In this document: positions 31,629 to 39,491 of the stretch, piece after piece
Layout of the letters: each line of letters starts with the position of its first letter
Numbering within the stretch: the stretch's first letter is position 1
Assembly: GCF_001419745.1 (NCBI RefSeq)
Contig: NZ_LIRJ01000367.1
Location: 369 to 39,859 of the forward strand
Direction of reading: 5' to 3'
DNA from: Streptomyces silaceus
GTDB lineage: Bacteria > Actinomycetota > Actinomycetes > Streptomycetales > Streptomycetaceae
DNA length: 39,491 nt
The notes under the pieces: model-generated
The model's database searches: none
Told to the model about the DNA's origin: nothing
What the model saw: only the letters and a program-made list of their open reading frames with translations
Position numbers and translations under genes: made by a program

Positions 31629-33461
31629 TCACGAGGACGCCGGGCGCGGGCGGTCACCGTGCCAGGAGTGCCACAGCTCCGCGTAGGCACCGTCGGCGGC
31701 CACGAGATCGTCGTGGGTGCCGAGCTCGGTCACCCGGCCGTCCTCCATGACGGCGACACGGTCCGCGTCGTGGGCCGTCTGCAGACGGTGGGCAATCGCG
31801 ATCACGGTGCGCCCCCGCAGGACGGTGGCCAGCGCGCGCTCCGTATGGCGCGCCGTGGTCGGGTCCAGGAGAGCGGTGGCCTCGTCGAGGATCACTGTGT
31901 GCGGATCCGCGAGCACGACGCGGGCCAACGCCAGCTGCTGGGCCTGCGCTCCGTGCAGCTGGTGCCCGCCGGGTCCCAGCTCCGTGTCCAGGCCGGCCGC
32001 GAGTCCGTCGGACCAGTCGGCGCCTACGGCGGTGAGAGCGGCGCGCAGCTCGGTGTCCGTGGCCTGCTCCGCCGCGATGAGCAGGTTGTCCCGGACACTG
32101 CCGAGGAACACGTGGTGCTCCTGCGTGACCAGCACGACCTGACGGCGCAACCGGTCGGGGGTGAGGTCGGCGATCGGGACCCCGCCGACGGTCACCATTC
32201 CCTTGCCGGGTGCGTCGATGCCCGCGAGCAGTCGGCTCAGGGTGGACTTGCCGGCGCCGGAAGGGCCGACGATGGCGAGCCGCTCGCCGGGACGGACGGA
32301 GAGATCGACGCCACGCAGAACGTCGACGCCGTCGCCATAGGCGAAGCGCACCCTTTGGACGTCGATCCGATCGTCCTTGGGGATGTGGTCAGGAGCCGGG
32401 GCGGAGTCCGCCTCTCCCGTGTCGGCGGGCCCGGTCGACCTCGTGGGCGCGGCGGCCAGGCCCTCGACCCGGGCGAAGGAGGCACTGCTGCTCTGCAACT
32501 GCTCGACCTGCTGCAAGATCGTGTCCAACGGCTGGGAGAGCTGCCGCAGGTACAGGGCCGACGCCACGACCGTTCCCAGACTCACCTGGCCGTGCTCGTG
32601 CAGCGCACCGCCGACCAGCAGTACGGCGACGACGGGGATGGCGTACGAGACGTCGATGGACGGGAAGAGAACGCTGCGCAGGAACAGCGTCCGGTCGCGA
32701 GCGGAGACGCAGCGCTCGATCTTCTCCTCGCTGTCGGCGATACGAAGGTCCCGCAGCCCGAGGGCCTCGACGGTACGTGCGCCGGTGGCGGTGGCGGAGA
32801 GGGCCTCTGCCAGTACGGAGTGGGCCGCTCCCTGGTCGAGGTAGGCGGAGCGGGCCCGGCGCAGGTACCAGCGGGTGGCGAACCAGATGCCGGTGAGGCC
32901 GAGCACACCGCAGGCGCCGAGCAGCGGATCGAGCAGAAGGACCGCGCCGAGAATGAACAGTGCCTGCACGGCCGCGACGAACACGTCGGGTCCGGTGTCG
33001 CGCAGTGTCTGCCCGGCGGTCATGACATCGGTGGTGCCGCGTGCCGTGAGATCGCCGGCGCCGGCGCGTTCGACGGCAGAGGCGGGCAGGGCCAGTGCCC
33101 TGTCGACGAACTGCTCGCGGATGCGGGCCAGGGTCCGTTCGCCGAATCGGTGGGCGAGGTATCGGGCGTGGCGGGTCAGCAGAAGCTGGGCGACGGCTCC
33201 GACGAGGATGCCGAGCGCGAGACGGTCCACGGCCGCGACGCCTCCACCGTCCTTGACCGCGTTGATGATGCGCCCGACGAGCCAGGGGCCGACGAGGCCC
33301 GCGGCCGCGGCGAGCGCGTTGAGGACGATCATGGCGACGAAGGTGCGTCTGTCCTGCCGGATGAAGTGGAGAGCCGCGCGCCGCACCTGGCGTGGGCCGG
33401 CCACGGGCAGGTGCCCGGGTATCGCGTCCGGCGTGTCGTCGGCGGCGCGGGGCGGCTTCAT
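31629..33461 (-). CDS. ABC exporter half-transporter, B-type (pair 2): intact Walker A/B, degenerate signature
   Basis: 610 residues. TMD (about residues 25-320) then NBD. Walker A GPSGAGKST (about 396-404), Q-loop VTQEHHVFLGS, Walker B with catalytic Glu VILDEATALLD, and H-loop IAIAHRL are all intact. The signature, normally LSGGQ, reads LHGAQAQQ. It is the ATP-binding partner of the A gene upstream, whose TGA overlaps this ATG (33458-33461). The pair should form one competent ATP site (this Walker A/B with the A-subunit LSGGQ) and one dead site. Substrate unknown; such heterodimers often export peptides or drugs. It is a clear paralogue of the gene at 35552-37333. Confidence 0.95.
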   Translation of the reverse strand: MKPPRAADDTPDAIPGHLPVAGPRQVRRAALHFIRQDRRTFVAMIVLNALAAAAGLVGPWLVGRIINAVKDGGGVAAVDRLALGILVGAVAQLLLTRHARYLAHRFGERTLARIREQFVDRALALPASAVERAGAGDLTARGTTDVMTAGQTLRDTGPDVFVAAVQALFILGAVLLLDPLLGACGVLGLTGIWFATRWYLRRARSAYLDQGAAHSVLAEALSATATGARTVEALGLRDLRIADSEEKIERCVSARDRTLFLRSVLFPSIDVSYAIPVVAVLLVGGALHEHGQVSLGTVVASALYLRQLSQPLDTILQQVEQLQSSSASFARVEGLAAAPTRSTGPADTGEADSAPAPDHIPKDDRIDVQRVRFAYGDGVDVLRGVDLSVRPGERLAIVGPSGAGKSTLSRLLAGIDAPGKGMVTVGGVPIADLTPDRLRRQVVLVTQEHHVFLGSVRDNLLIAAEQATDTELRAALTAVGADWSDGLAAGLDTELGPGGHQLHGAQAQQLALARVVLADPHTVILDEATALLDPTTARHTERALATVLRGRTVIAIAHRLQTAHDADRVAVMEDGRVTELGTHDDLVAADGAYAELWHSWHGDRPRPASS

Positions 33462-35329
33462 CGGAGGGCCTCGTGAGTGGGGAGGGTGGGTTCCTGGGAC
33501 GCCGGAGGGATGGGGCTCGCGGGAGGACGGGAGCTGTCGTGGTTCTCGTCGGTTCTCTGTTCCGGGCTCTCGTCCGTGCCGCGCGACACCACCTGCCGGT
33601 AGTCCGGGCGTGTGGCGAGCAGGTCGGTGTGGCGGCCGATGGCGGCGACTTCGCCGTCGATCAGGTAGTACACGGCGTCCGCCTGGTCGAGGACGAGAGG
33701 AGAGGCCGTCGTGATGAGGGTCGTGCGGCCCGCGCGGGCGGTGCGGAGCCGGGCTGCCATCCTCGCCCCCGTGTGGGCGTCGACCGCGGAAGTGGGGTCG
33801 ACCGCCATGAGGACCTCGGGATCGGCGAGCAGGGCGCGGGCCAGGCGGACGCGCTGACGCTGGCCGCCGGAGAGATTGCCGCCGTGCGGGTCGAGAAGAG
33901 AGTCGAGCCCGTCCGGCAGGCCGAGCACGATGTCCCGGGCGACGGCGGCGTCGATGGCTCGGTCAAGGCTGTCCTCGTCCGGGGTGTGGCGGCCCGAGAC
34001 GGCCGTACGCAAGGTGCCGGCGAAGAGGTCGGCTTCGTTGTCCGCGACGAGAATCCGGGCGCGGACCTCGTCCGATGGGAGGGCCGAGAGGAGGACCCCA
34101 CCCCAGGTGGCCTGCGAGGGGACGAATCGGCCGAGGCGGTCGACGACGTCCGTGGCATCGGACGCGCGAGCACTGACGAGGGTGGTCAGGATGCCGGGCG
34201 CCACCTCCACGCCGGATTGCGGATCGCGCAGCACGGATGCCGTGGTGGGACGTGTCTCGGGCTCACCTCCGGCCCCGGCTCCGACCTGACCCCCGGCCTC
34301 GATCTCACCCTGGGCATCGGCCTCGGTCTCGCCCCACCTCTCCGGTTCCAGGTTCAGGAAGTCCACGACCCGGCGCGCTGCCACCAGGCCTCGCCCGATG
34401 TCGTAGCCGCTTTCGATGAGAGAGGACACCGGCACCACGAGGACGGCGACGTAGCCATAGACGGCCACCAGCTCGCCCACGGTGATCGTTCCTTGAGCGG
34501 CCATGCGTGCGGCGAGCCAGGTGACGGCCGCCAGGAACAGGGTCGGCAGGCCGAGGCCCAGTGCCTGGATCCAGCTGACGGTCGAACCGACCCGGTAGCC
34601 CTCGTCCCGCAGCTCGCGCGAGCCTGCGCGGTAGCGGGCCGCGAAGACGCCCATGCCGCCCAGACCGTTGAGCACGCGGAGTCCGCCTGCCAGGTCGCCG
34701 AGCAGCGCGGCGAGTGTGCCCTGTCGTTGCCGGTACGCCGTTTCGACTCCCTGCAGGCGGTTCAGGAGAGGCCCGACCAGGAGCGCGAGCAAGGGGACGC
34801 CCAGCAGGACGACCAGGGCGAGCGGCACGGAGACGGACAGCAGCAGGACGGCCACCACGATGTAGGCGAGCACCGCGCCGACGCCGGGGCCTGTCACCGT
34901 GAGGGTCTGGCCGATGACGCCCACGTCGGCGTGCCCGATCGTGACGACCTCACCGGCCGATATCCGGCGGGGGAGCGTGGCGCCCAGCCGGGTCGCGTGG
35001 TCGACCACGACACGGACCGTGCGGAAGTAGGCGTCGAGCCGGATCCGCGTCATCGTGCGATGCCGCATGATCGCCAGCCAGGCGTTGAGGGCTCCCACAC
35101 CGAACAGGGCCGCCGCCCAGCCGACCAGTGCGGTCCGGCTCCCTGGACGCAGCCCGTCGTCGATCGCGCGAGACAGGACGTAGGGAGGAAACGTCAGACA
35201 TACCATCCACGCGCTGCCCAGCAGGGCGCCGACGGCGACCCGACGGCGCTGGCTGACGGTCACCCACCAGAGGTAGTGGCCAGCGCCGCGACGGTCGGGG
35301 GAGCCGGGATCCGTGGAGGGTGCAGCCAT
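33458..35329 (-). CDS. ABC exporter half-transporter, A-type (pair 2): LSGGQ intact, Walker A absent
   Basis: 623 residues from ATG 35329. Six-span TMD (about 30-310), then an acidic Gly/Glu linker (about 335-365), then an NBD. At the Walker A position (about residue 386) the chain reads TTLVSARASDATDVV: no GxxGxGK. Q-loop Gln is lost (LVADNEADLF), Walker B is changed to LMAVDPTSAVD (first Asp to Val, Glu to Asp), and the H-loop is ITTASPLVL with no His. The signature LSGGQRQR (about 484-491) is perfect. It thus cannot bind ATP normally and only supplies the signature. A Pro/Ser-rich tail (about 590-623) is unique to this copy. Confidence 0.95.
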   Translation of the reverse strand: MAAPSTDPGSPDRRGAGHYLWWVTVSQRRRVAVGALLGSAWMVCLTFPPYVLSRAIDDGLRPGSRTALVGWAAALFGVGALNAWLAIMRHRTMTRIRLDAYFRTVRVVVDHATRLGATLPRRISAGEVVTIGHADVGVIGQTLTVTGPGVGAVLAYIVVAVLLLSVSVPLALVVLLGVPLLALLVGPLLNRLQGVETAYRQRQGTLAALLGDLAGGLRVLNGLGGMGVFAARYRAGSRELRDEGYRVGSTVSWIQALGLGLPTLFLAAVTWLAARMAAQGTITVGELVAVYGYVAVLVVPVSSLIESGYDIGRGLVAARRVVDFLNLEPERWGETEADAQGEIEAGGQVGAGAGGEPETRPTTASVLRDPQSGVEVAPGILTTLVSARASDATDVVDRLGRFVPSQATWGGVLLSALPSDEVRARILVADNEADLFAGTLRTAVSGRHTPDEDSLDRAIDAAVARDIVLGLPDGLDSLLDPHGGNLSGGQRQRVRLARALLADPEVLMAVDPTSAVDAHTGARMAARLRTARAGRTTLITTASPLVLDQADAVYYLIDGEVAAIGRHTDLLATRPDYRQVVSRGTDESPEQRTDENHDSSRPPASPIPPASQEPTLPTHEALR

Positions 35330-35380
35330 GCGCGCAGCCTAACGATCCCCGTCCGCGGGCCCATCTGTCCCCTTCGTGTC

Positions 35381-35500
35381 GAGTCTGCGCCCCATCGTCG
35401 TCAGGAGCCTGCGCTCAGCTGTCGTACGGAGCCCGCGCTCAATCGTCGTACGGAGACGGTACCCACGTGCCGCACGGAGACTGCGCCCACCTGTGCAGAA
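35381..35500. repeat. Degenerate 24-bp tandem repeat, five copies
   Basis: Five units of 24 bases (35381-35404, 35405-35428, 35429-35452, 35453-35476, 35477-35500) begin with GAG or GAGA, followed by a CTGCGC-like core and ending in TCGTACG or a variant. Copies 1-3 are closest; 4 and 5 are drifting. The tract fills the 222-base gap between the two ABC gene pairs, 51 bases past the stop of the pair 1 B gene and 52 bases upstream of the pair 2 A start. In one plus-strand frame it would give an eight-residue repeat, but no gene is supported there. Confidence 0.75.
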
Positions 35501-35551
35501 GCACGGCGTCCGGGAGCCGCGAGACGCGGTCCCGGACGCGTGCGCGTCGTT

Positions 35552-37333
35552 CTACCCGTGCCACGACCGCCACAGCGCCGCGTACGCGCCGTCGGTCGCC
35601 ACCAACTGGTCGTGGCTTCCCAGTTCGCTGATGCGGCCGTTCTCGACCACGGCGATGACGTCCGCGTCGTGCGCGGTGTGCAGGCGGTGGGCGATCGCCA
35701 CGACGGTGCGGCCGTCGAGGACGCGGGCGAGCGAGCGTTCCAGGTGCCGTGCCGCGCGTGGGTCGAGGAGCGAGGTCGCCTCGTCGAGTACCAGCGTGTG
35801 CGGATCGGCGAGGACCAGCCGGGCCAGGGCGATCTGCTGGGCTTGGGCGGGCGTCAGGGCGAAGCCGCCGGAGCCGACCTCGGTGTCGAGGCCCTCGTCG
35901 AGACCCCGGGCCCAGTCGGCTGCGTCGACCGCGCCGAGCGCCGCCCACAGTTCGGGGTCCTGCGCCCCGGTCCTGGCGAGGAGGAGGTTGTCGCGCAGGG
36001 AGCCCACGAAGACGTGGTGTTCCTGGTTGACCAGGGCCACATGCGCGCGCACGTCCTCCGCGGGCATGGCCGACAGCGCGGCGCCGCCCAGGGTGATGCG
36101 GCCGGCGCGCGGTCCGTAGATCCCGGCGAGCAGCCTGCCCAGCGTCGACTTGCCGGCGCCGGACGGGCCGACGAGGGCGACACGCGACCCCGGTTCGACG
36201 GCCAGGGACACCTCGCGGAGGACGTCGACGCCCTGCCGGTAGCCGAAGTGCACGTCGTCGGCGAGGACATGGCGTCCGTCCGGGGTGACGGAGGGGTCGC
36301 CCGCGTCCGGTTCGATGTCGCGGACGCCGACGAGGCGGGCCAGCGACACCTGGGCGATCTGCAGCTCGTCGTACCAGCGCAGGATGATCCCCAGCGGGTC
36401 GACGAGCATCTGGGCGATGAGGACGCCCGTGGTCAGCTGGCCCACGTCGATCCAGCCCTGCAGGACGAAGACCCCGCCGATCATGAGGGTCGAGCAGAGC
36501 ACGGTCGTGTGGGTGAAGTTGATCACCGGGAAGAGGACCGACCGCAGATAGAGCGTGTAGCGCTCCCACGCGGTCCATTGCTTGACGCGGCGCTCCGACA
36601 GTTCGATGCGACGGTCGCCGAGGCGGTGGGCCTCGACGGTGCGTCCCGCGTCGACGGTCTCGGCGAGCGCGGCGGCCACGGCGGCGTACCCGGCGGCCTC
36701 GGAGCGGTAAGCGGCGGGTGCCCGCTTGAAGTACCAGCGGCAGCCCACGACGAGGAGCGGTACGGCGACGAGCACGGCGGGCGCCAGGGGAGGCGCGGTC
36801 ACCACGAGTCCGCCGAGCAGCAGCACCACCCACACCACGCCGATGGCGAGCTGCGGCACGGCCTCGCGCATGGCGTTGGCCAGGCGGTCGATGTCCGTGG
36901 TGATGCGGGAGAGCAGGTCACCGGTGCCGGCGCGCTCCAGGACCCCGGGCGGCAGGCCGACGGAGCGTACGAGGAAGTCCTCCCGCAGGTCCGCCAGCAT
37001 CCGCTCGCCGAGCATCGCGCCGCGCACCCGTACCTCACGTACGAACAGCGCCTGTACGAGGAGCGCGACCGTGAACAGGCCGATGGTGAGTTCCAGGTCG
37101 AGGTCACGGGTCCCGTCCGAGACCTTGTCGACCAGACCGCCGAGCAGATAGGGACCGACCATCGAGGCGACCACGGCGACGGTGTTCGCCGTGATGAGCA
37201 GCAGGAAGGCCCGGCGGTGCCGCTGGAACAGCTCCCGGACATAGGTGCGCACGGTCGACGGCGCGCCGATGGGCAGGGTCTCCGCGGTCGTGGGTGCCGC
37301 CGGGTCGTACTCCGGTGGCGCCAGGCCGATCAT
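35552..37333 (-). CDS. ABC exporter half-transporter, B-type (pair 1): intact Walker A/B, degenerate signature
   Basis: 593 residues from ATG 37333, whose ATG overlaps the TGA of the upstream A gene. TMD about 30-320; NBD with Walker A GPSGAGKST (about 387-395), Q-loop LVNQEHHVFVGS, signature degenerate LTPAQAQQ instead of LSGGQ, Walker B LVLDEATSLLD with Glu, H-loop VAIAHRLH. It matches the pair 2 B gene along its whole length, e.g. both have QEHHVF, the AQAQQ(I/L)ALAR stretch and the HDADxxAVxEDGR pattern, and end WHSWHG or WRSWHG. This indicates a tandem duplication of the A/B module. Substrate unknown. Confidence 0.95.
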   Translation of the reverse strand: MIGLAPPEYDPAAPTTAETLPIGAPSTVRTYVRELFQRHRRAFLLLITANTVAVVASMVGPYLLGGLVDKVSDGTRDLDLELTIGLFTVALLVQALFVREVRVRGAMLGERMLADLREDFLVRSVGLPPGVLERAGTGDLLSRITTDIDRLANAMREAVPQLAIGVVWVVLLLGGLVVTAPPLAPAVLVAVPLLVVGCRWYFKRAPAAYRSEAAGYAAVAAALAETVDAGRTVEAHRLGDRRIELSERRVKQWTAWERYTLYLRSVLFPVINFTHTTVLCSTLMIGGVFVLQGWIDVGQLTTGVLIAQMLVDPLGIILRWYDELQIAQVSLARLVGVRDIEPDAGDPSVTPDGRHVLADDVHFGYRQGVDVLREVSLAVEPGSRVALVGPSGAGKSTLGRLLAGIYGPRAGRITLGGAALSAMPAEDVRAHVALVNQEHHVFVGSLRDNLLLARTGAQDPELWAALGAVDAADWARGLDEGLDTEVGSGGFALTPAQAQQIALARLVLADPHTLVLDEATSLLDPRAARHLERSLARVLDGRTVVAIAHRLHTAHDADVIAVVENGRISELGSHDQLVATDGAYAALWRSWHG

Positions 37334-39339
37334 GCCGTCTCCTCGATGTCGAATGCGGTCAGGGCTTCTGTGGCGGCGCGCTCCGCCTCGGTCTCGCGGG
37401 TCACGACCGCGCGGTACCGCGGTTCGCTGTGCACCAGTTCGCGGTGCTCGCCGACCGCGGCGACCTCGCCGTCGGCCAGGAAGACGACGCGTTCGGCGCG
37501 GTCCAGGAGCAGGGGCGAGGAAGTGAGGACCACGGTGGTGCGCTGGTGGCGCAGGCGCCGGATGCCCTCGGCGACCCGGGCCTCGGTGTGGGAGTCGACG
37601 GCGGACGTCGGCTCGTCGAGGACGAGGGCCTCGGGGTCGGTGACGAGCGAGCGGGCCAGGGCGAGGCGCTGGCGCTGGCCACCGGAGAGGGAGCGGCCGC
37701 GTTCGGTGAGGTGGGCGGCCATCGGGTCGTCGTTCACGGACGCCTGTGCCAGCGCGTCGAGGACGTCGGCGCACTGTGCGGCGTCCAGCGCCTGCTCGTG
37801 GGTGACGGCTCCGGACGCGGGTACGTCGAGGAGCTCGCGGAGCGTACCGGAAAGCAGGACGGGGTCCTTGTCCTGGACGAGGACGGCAGTGCGGGCCGTG
37901 GACAGCGGGACGTCGTCGAGCGGGACGTCGCCGAGGCGCACGGACGGCAGGTCCGCGGCGCCTTCGAACGCCGGGTGTCCGCCGAGCCGTTCGGCGAGGC
38001 GCCCGGCCTCGTCCGGGTCGCCGCACACCACGGCGGTGAGGCGTCCGGCCGGGGCGAGGAGCCCGGTCGCGGGGTCGTACAGGTCACCGGCCGGCACCGG
38101 CGCGTCGGCCCACTCGCCACGTTCGGTGGCGTCAGCCGGCGCACGCCCCTCGACCCCCCTAGCGCCCTCGACACCCTCAGCGCCCTGGGTGTCCTCAGCG
38201 CCCTCGACACCCCCAGCGCCCTGGGCATCCCCAGCGCCCTCAGCATCCACAGAGCCCTCAACGCCCTCAACGCCCGCGGAGTCCTTGGAGCCTGCGGACT
38301 TGCCGGCCGCCCCTGCCTCTGTGCCCTCCGCGCCCTCCGTCGACGTCCGCTCCAGCGAAAGCACGCGGGCGGCCCGTTTCGCGGAGGGCCGGGAGAAGGA
38401 GTACGCCATGGCGATCTCCTCGAAGTGCCGCAGCGGATAGCTGAGCATCATGATCGCGCTGTAGACGGTGACGAGTTCGCCGACGGTGATCCGGCCCTCG
38501 CGGGCGAGGTTCACCCCGTGCCAGACGACCGCGATCAGCAGCAGCCCCGGCATCAGGACCTGGATGGCCGTGATGGCCGCCCACATGCGCGCGCTGCGCA
38601 CCGCGGCCGAGCGGACCTCCTGGGAGGCGCGGCGGTAGCGGTCGAGGAAGAGTTCCTCGCCGCCGATGCCGCGCAGGACGCGCAGACCGGCGACGGTGTC
38701 CGACGCCAGTTCGGTGGCGCGCCCGGCCTTCTCGCGCTGGAAGTCCGCCCGGCGCGTGGCGCGGGGCAACAGCGGGAGCACGGCGAGGGCGAGCACCGGG
38801 ACGCCGATCGCGACGACGACGCCGAGTGCGGGCTGGTAGACGAGGAGCCCGGCGCAGACGAGGAGGACCGTGAGCGCCGCTGCCGCGAACCGCGAGAGTG
38901 CTTCGACGAACCAACCGATCTTCTCGACGTCTCCGGTGGAGACCGCGACGACCTCACCGGCGGCGACGCGCCGGGTCAGGGCGGAGCCGAGCAGTGCCGT
39001 CTTGCGGGCGAGGAGCTGCTGCACCCGGGCCGCGGCCGTGATCCAGTTGGTGACCGCCGTGCGGTGGAGCATCGTGTCGCCGACCGCGACGGCGACGCCG
39101 AGGAGGGCGAGCAGCACGCCCGCGAGGGCGAGCCGGCCGCCGGAGCGGTCGAGCACGGCCTCGACGGCGACGCCGACCATGTACGGCAGGCCCGCGATGG
39201 CGGTGAAGTGCAGCAGGCCCCAGGCAAGGGACTTGAGCTGCCCGCCGAGCTGATTGCGGCCCAGCCACAGGAGGAAGCGGGGACCCGATCGGGCATCCGG
39301 GACGCCGGGGTCGGTATACGGAAGATCGCGAATCTGCAT
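37330..39339 (-). CDS. ABC exporter half-transporter, A-type (pair 1): LSGGQ intact, Walker A absent
   Basis: 669 residues from ATG 39339 (MQIRDLPYTDPG); the frame extends to 39408, but GGGA lies just before 39339. TMD about 30-335. An extended low-complexity linker (about 350-410) rich in Gly, Glu, Val and Ala joins it to the NBD. At the Walker A place (about 440) the chain reads VVCGDPDEAGRLAERL, with no GKS/T. Q-loop Gln (VLVQDKDPVLL) is kept, signature LSGGQRQR (about 551-558) is perfect, Walker B LVLDEPTSAVD still has Asp-Glu, but the H-loop His is missing (LTSSPLLLD). So the signature is kept while ATP binding is lost, as in the pair 2 A gene, but with less decay. Confidence 0.95.
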   Translation of the reverse strand: MQIRDLPYTDPGVPDARSGPRFLLWLGRNQLGGQLKSLAWGLLHFTAIAGLPYMVGVAVEAVLDRSGGRLALAGVLLALLGVAVAVGDTMLHRTAVTNWITAAARVQQLLARKTALLGSALTRRVAAGEVVAVSTGDVEKIGWFVEALSRFAAAALTVLLVCAGLLVYQPALGVVVAIGVPVLALAVLPLLPRATRRADFQREKAGRATELASDTVAGLRVLRGIGGEELFLDRYRRASQEVRSAAVRSARMWAAITAIQVLMPGLLLIAVVWHGVNLAREGRITVGELVTVYSAIMMLSYPLRHFEEIAMAYSFSRPSAKRAARVLSLERTSTEGAEGTEAGAAGKSAGSKDSAGVEGVEGSVDAEGAGDAQGAGGVEGAEDTQGAEGVEGARGVEGRAPADATERGEWADAPVPAGDLYDPATGLLAPAGRLTAVVCGDPDEAGRLAERLGGHPAFEGAADLPSVRLGDVPLDDVPLSTARTAVLVQDKDPVLLSGTLRELLDVPASGAVTHEQALDAAQCADVLDALAQASVNDDPMAAHLTERGRSLSGGQRQRLALARSLVTDPEALVLDEPTSAVDSHTEARVAEGIRRLRHQRTTVVLTSSPLLLDRAERVVFLADGEVAAVGEHRELVHSEPRYRAVVTRETEAERAATEALTAFDIEETA
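38161..38268 (-). repeat. In-frame 18-bp tandem repeat in the linker of the pair 1 A gene
   Basis: Six units of 18 bases from 38161 (plus strand: AGCGCCCTCGACACCCTC and variants such as AGCGCCCTGGGTGTCCTC), alternating in a way that also gives a 36-base period. In the minus-strand gene they encode a hexapeptide repeat of type GAEGVE, GAEDTQ, GAGGVE, GAGDAQ between the TMD and NBD. A fully coding, in-frame tract, so the repeat number may vary without breaking the gene. Confidence 0.8.
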
Positions 39340-39491
39340 GACGTCCCAGGATTCGGTGCGGCGGCCGTCGGCCCCGCGGAGCGGAGGAGGCGCGGACGGC
39401 GGTAACAAACCGTGAAAGGTTCACCTCGTACGGTGGGCCGAAGCAAACGGTTTTCCGCCCCGGGGTAAAGAATCAGCCCGTTCTCCCCGCG
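39340..39491. other. Upstream region of the ABC operon with a short inverted repeat
   Basis: 152 bases to the right edge; the promoter of the ABC genes should lie here. GTGAA-AGG-TTCAC (39412-39424) is a perfect five-base dyad 73 bases upstream of the first start, a candidate operator. I do not see a clear -10/-35 pair. No gene is visible. Confidence 0.4.

Noticed and set aside
31476..31632. Reading the 27-bp repeat as a coding tail of the convergent ABC or hydrolase gene
   Set aside because: Both genes have stop codons before the repeat and complete domains; the in-frame look of the repeat is in a frame without a start.
27687..33476. A plus-strand open frame of 1929 codons
   Set aside because: It is antisense to tesB, the helicase and the ABC B gene. 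It contains the 27-bp repeats by chance of frame only and has no family match I can see.
33392..38440. A plus-strand open frame of 1682 codons through the ABC genes
   Set aside because: It runs antisense to four well-supported ABC genes with conserved motifs. Long antisense frames are normal in high-GC DNA, and the product has no recognisable domain.

Overview
The window reads as chromosomal DNA of a Streptomyces or very close actinomycete. It has very high GC with strong G/C third positions, dense and mostly short intergenic gaps, GTG and TTG starts beside ATG, many four-base ATGA stop/start overlaps, and typical actinobacterial families (ROK regulator, conservon, DUF742, DUF6397, DUF3516, F420/PPOX-type oxidoreductase). 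I see no integrase, transposase, CRISPR array, rRNA or tRNA, so this looks like ordinary core/accessory chromosome rather than an island.

Layout. 1-628: partial acetamidase/formamidase on the minus strand. 1028-4995: D-xylose catabolism, with xylB and a ROK repressor on the minus strand diverging from xylA across a shared promoter/operator. 5095-7331: a one-span membrane protein with a septum-formation-like domain, convergent with a secreted phytase-esterase-like protein. 7838-12036: an ATGA-coupled pair of a SNF2 helicase and a SWIM zinc-finger protein. 12284-13690: a membrane fatty-acid desaturase and a 60-residue membrane peptide with a possible ECF-sigma promoter. 13807-18107: two hypothetical proteins, an MpaB-type oxygenase, a PadR regulator diverging from an alpha/beta hydrolase across a clean palindrome, and a SAM methyltransferase.

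18251-24116 is a signalling block. A three-MHYT membrane sensor precedes a complete conservon, cvnA-cvnB-cvnC-cvnD (sensor-kinase-like, Roadblock/LC7, DUF742, small GTPase). After a convergent PPOX gene comes a second, orphan Roadblock protein closely resembling the conservon one. 24239-25720: a DUF6397 protein and a TPR protein. 25879-30560: a likely minus-strand operon of a DUF3516 Ski2-like helicase, acyl-CoA thioesterase II and an HTH_42 (AlkZ/YcaQ-like) protein whose catalytic motif is altered. 30682-31476: a YdjM-like membrane hydrolase.

31629-39339 holds two consecutive heterodimeric ABC exporters on the minus strand. Each has an A half with an intact LSGGQ signature but no Walker A lysine, and a B half with intact Walker A/B but a degenerate signature. 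Each A/B pair should therefore form one competent and one dead ATP site, and the arrangement was kept through an apparent tandem duplication. Degenerate tandem repeats (27, 24 and 18 bp periods) lie just past the stop of each B gene and inside the linker of one A gene.

The items I would look at first are the paired asymmetric exporters with their repeats, the MHYT-conservon-orphan Roadblock block, the PadR palindrome, the SWIM/SNF2 pair and the altered HTH_42 protein. All functions come from motif and family recognition by eye; no searches were run.
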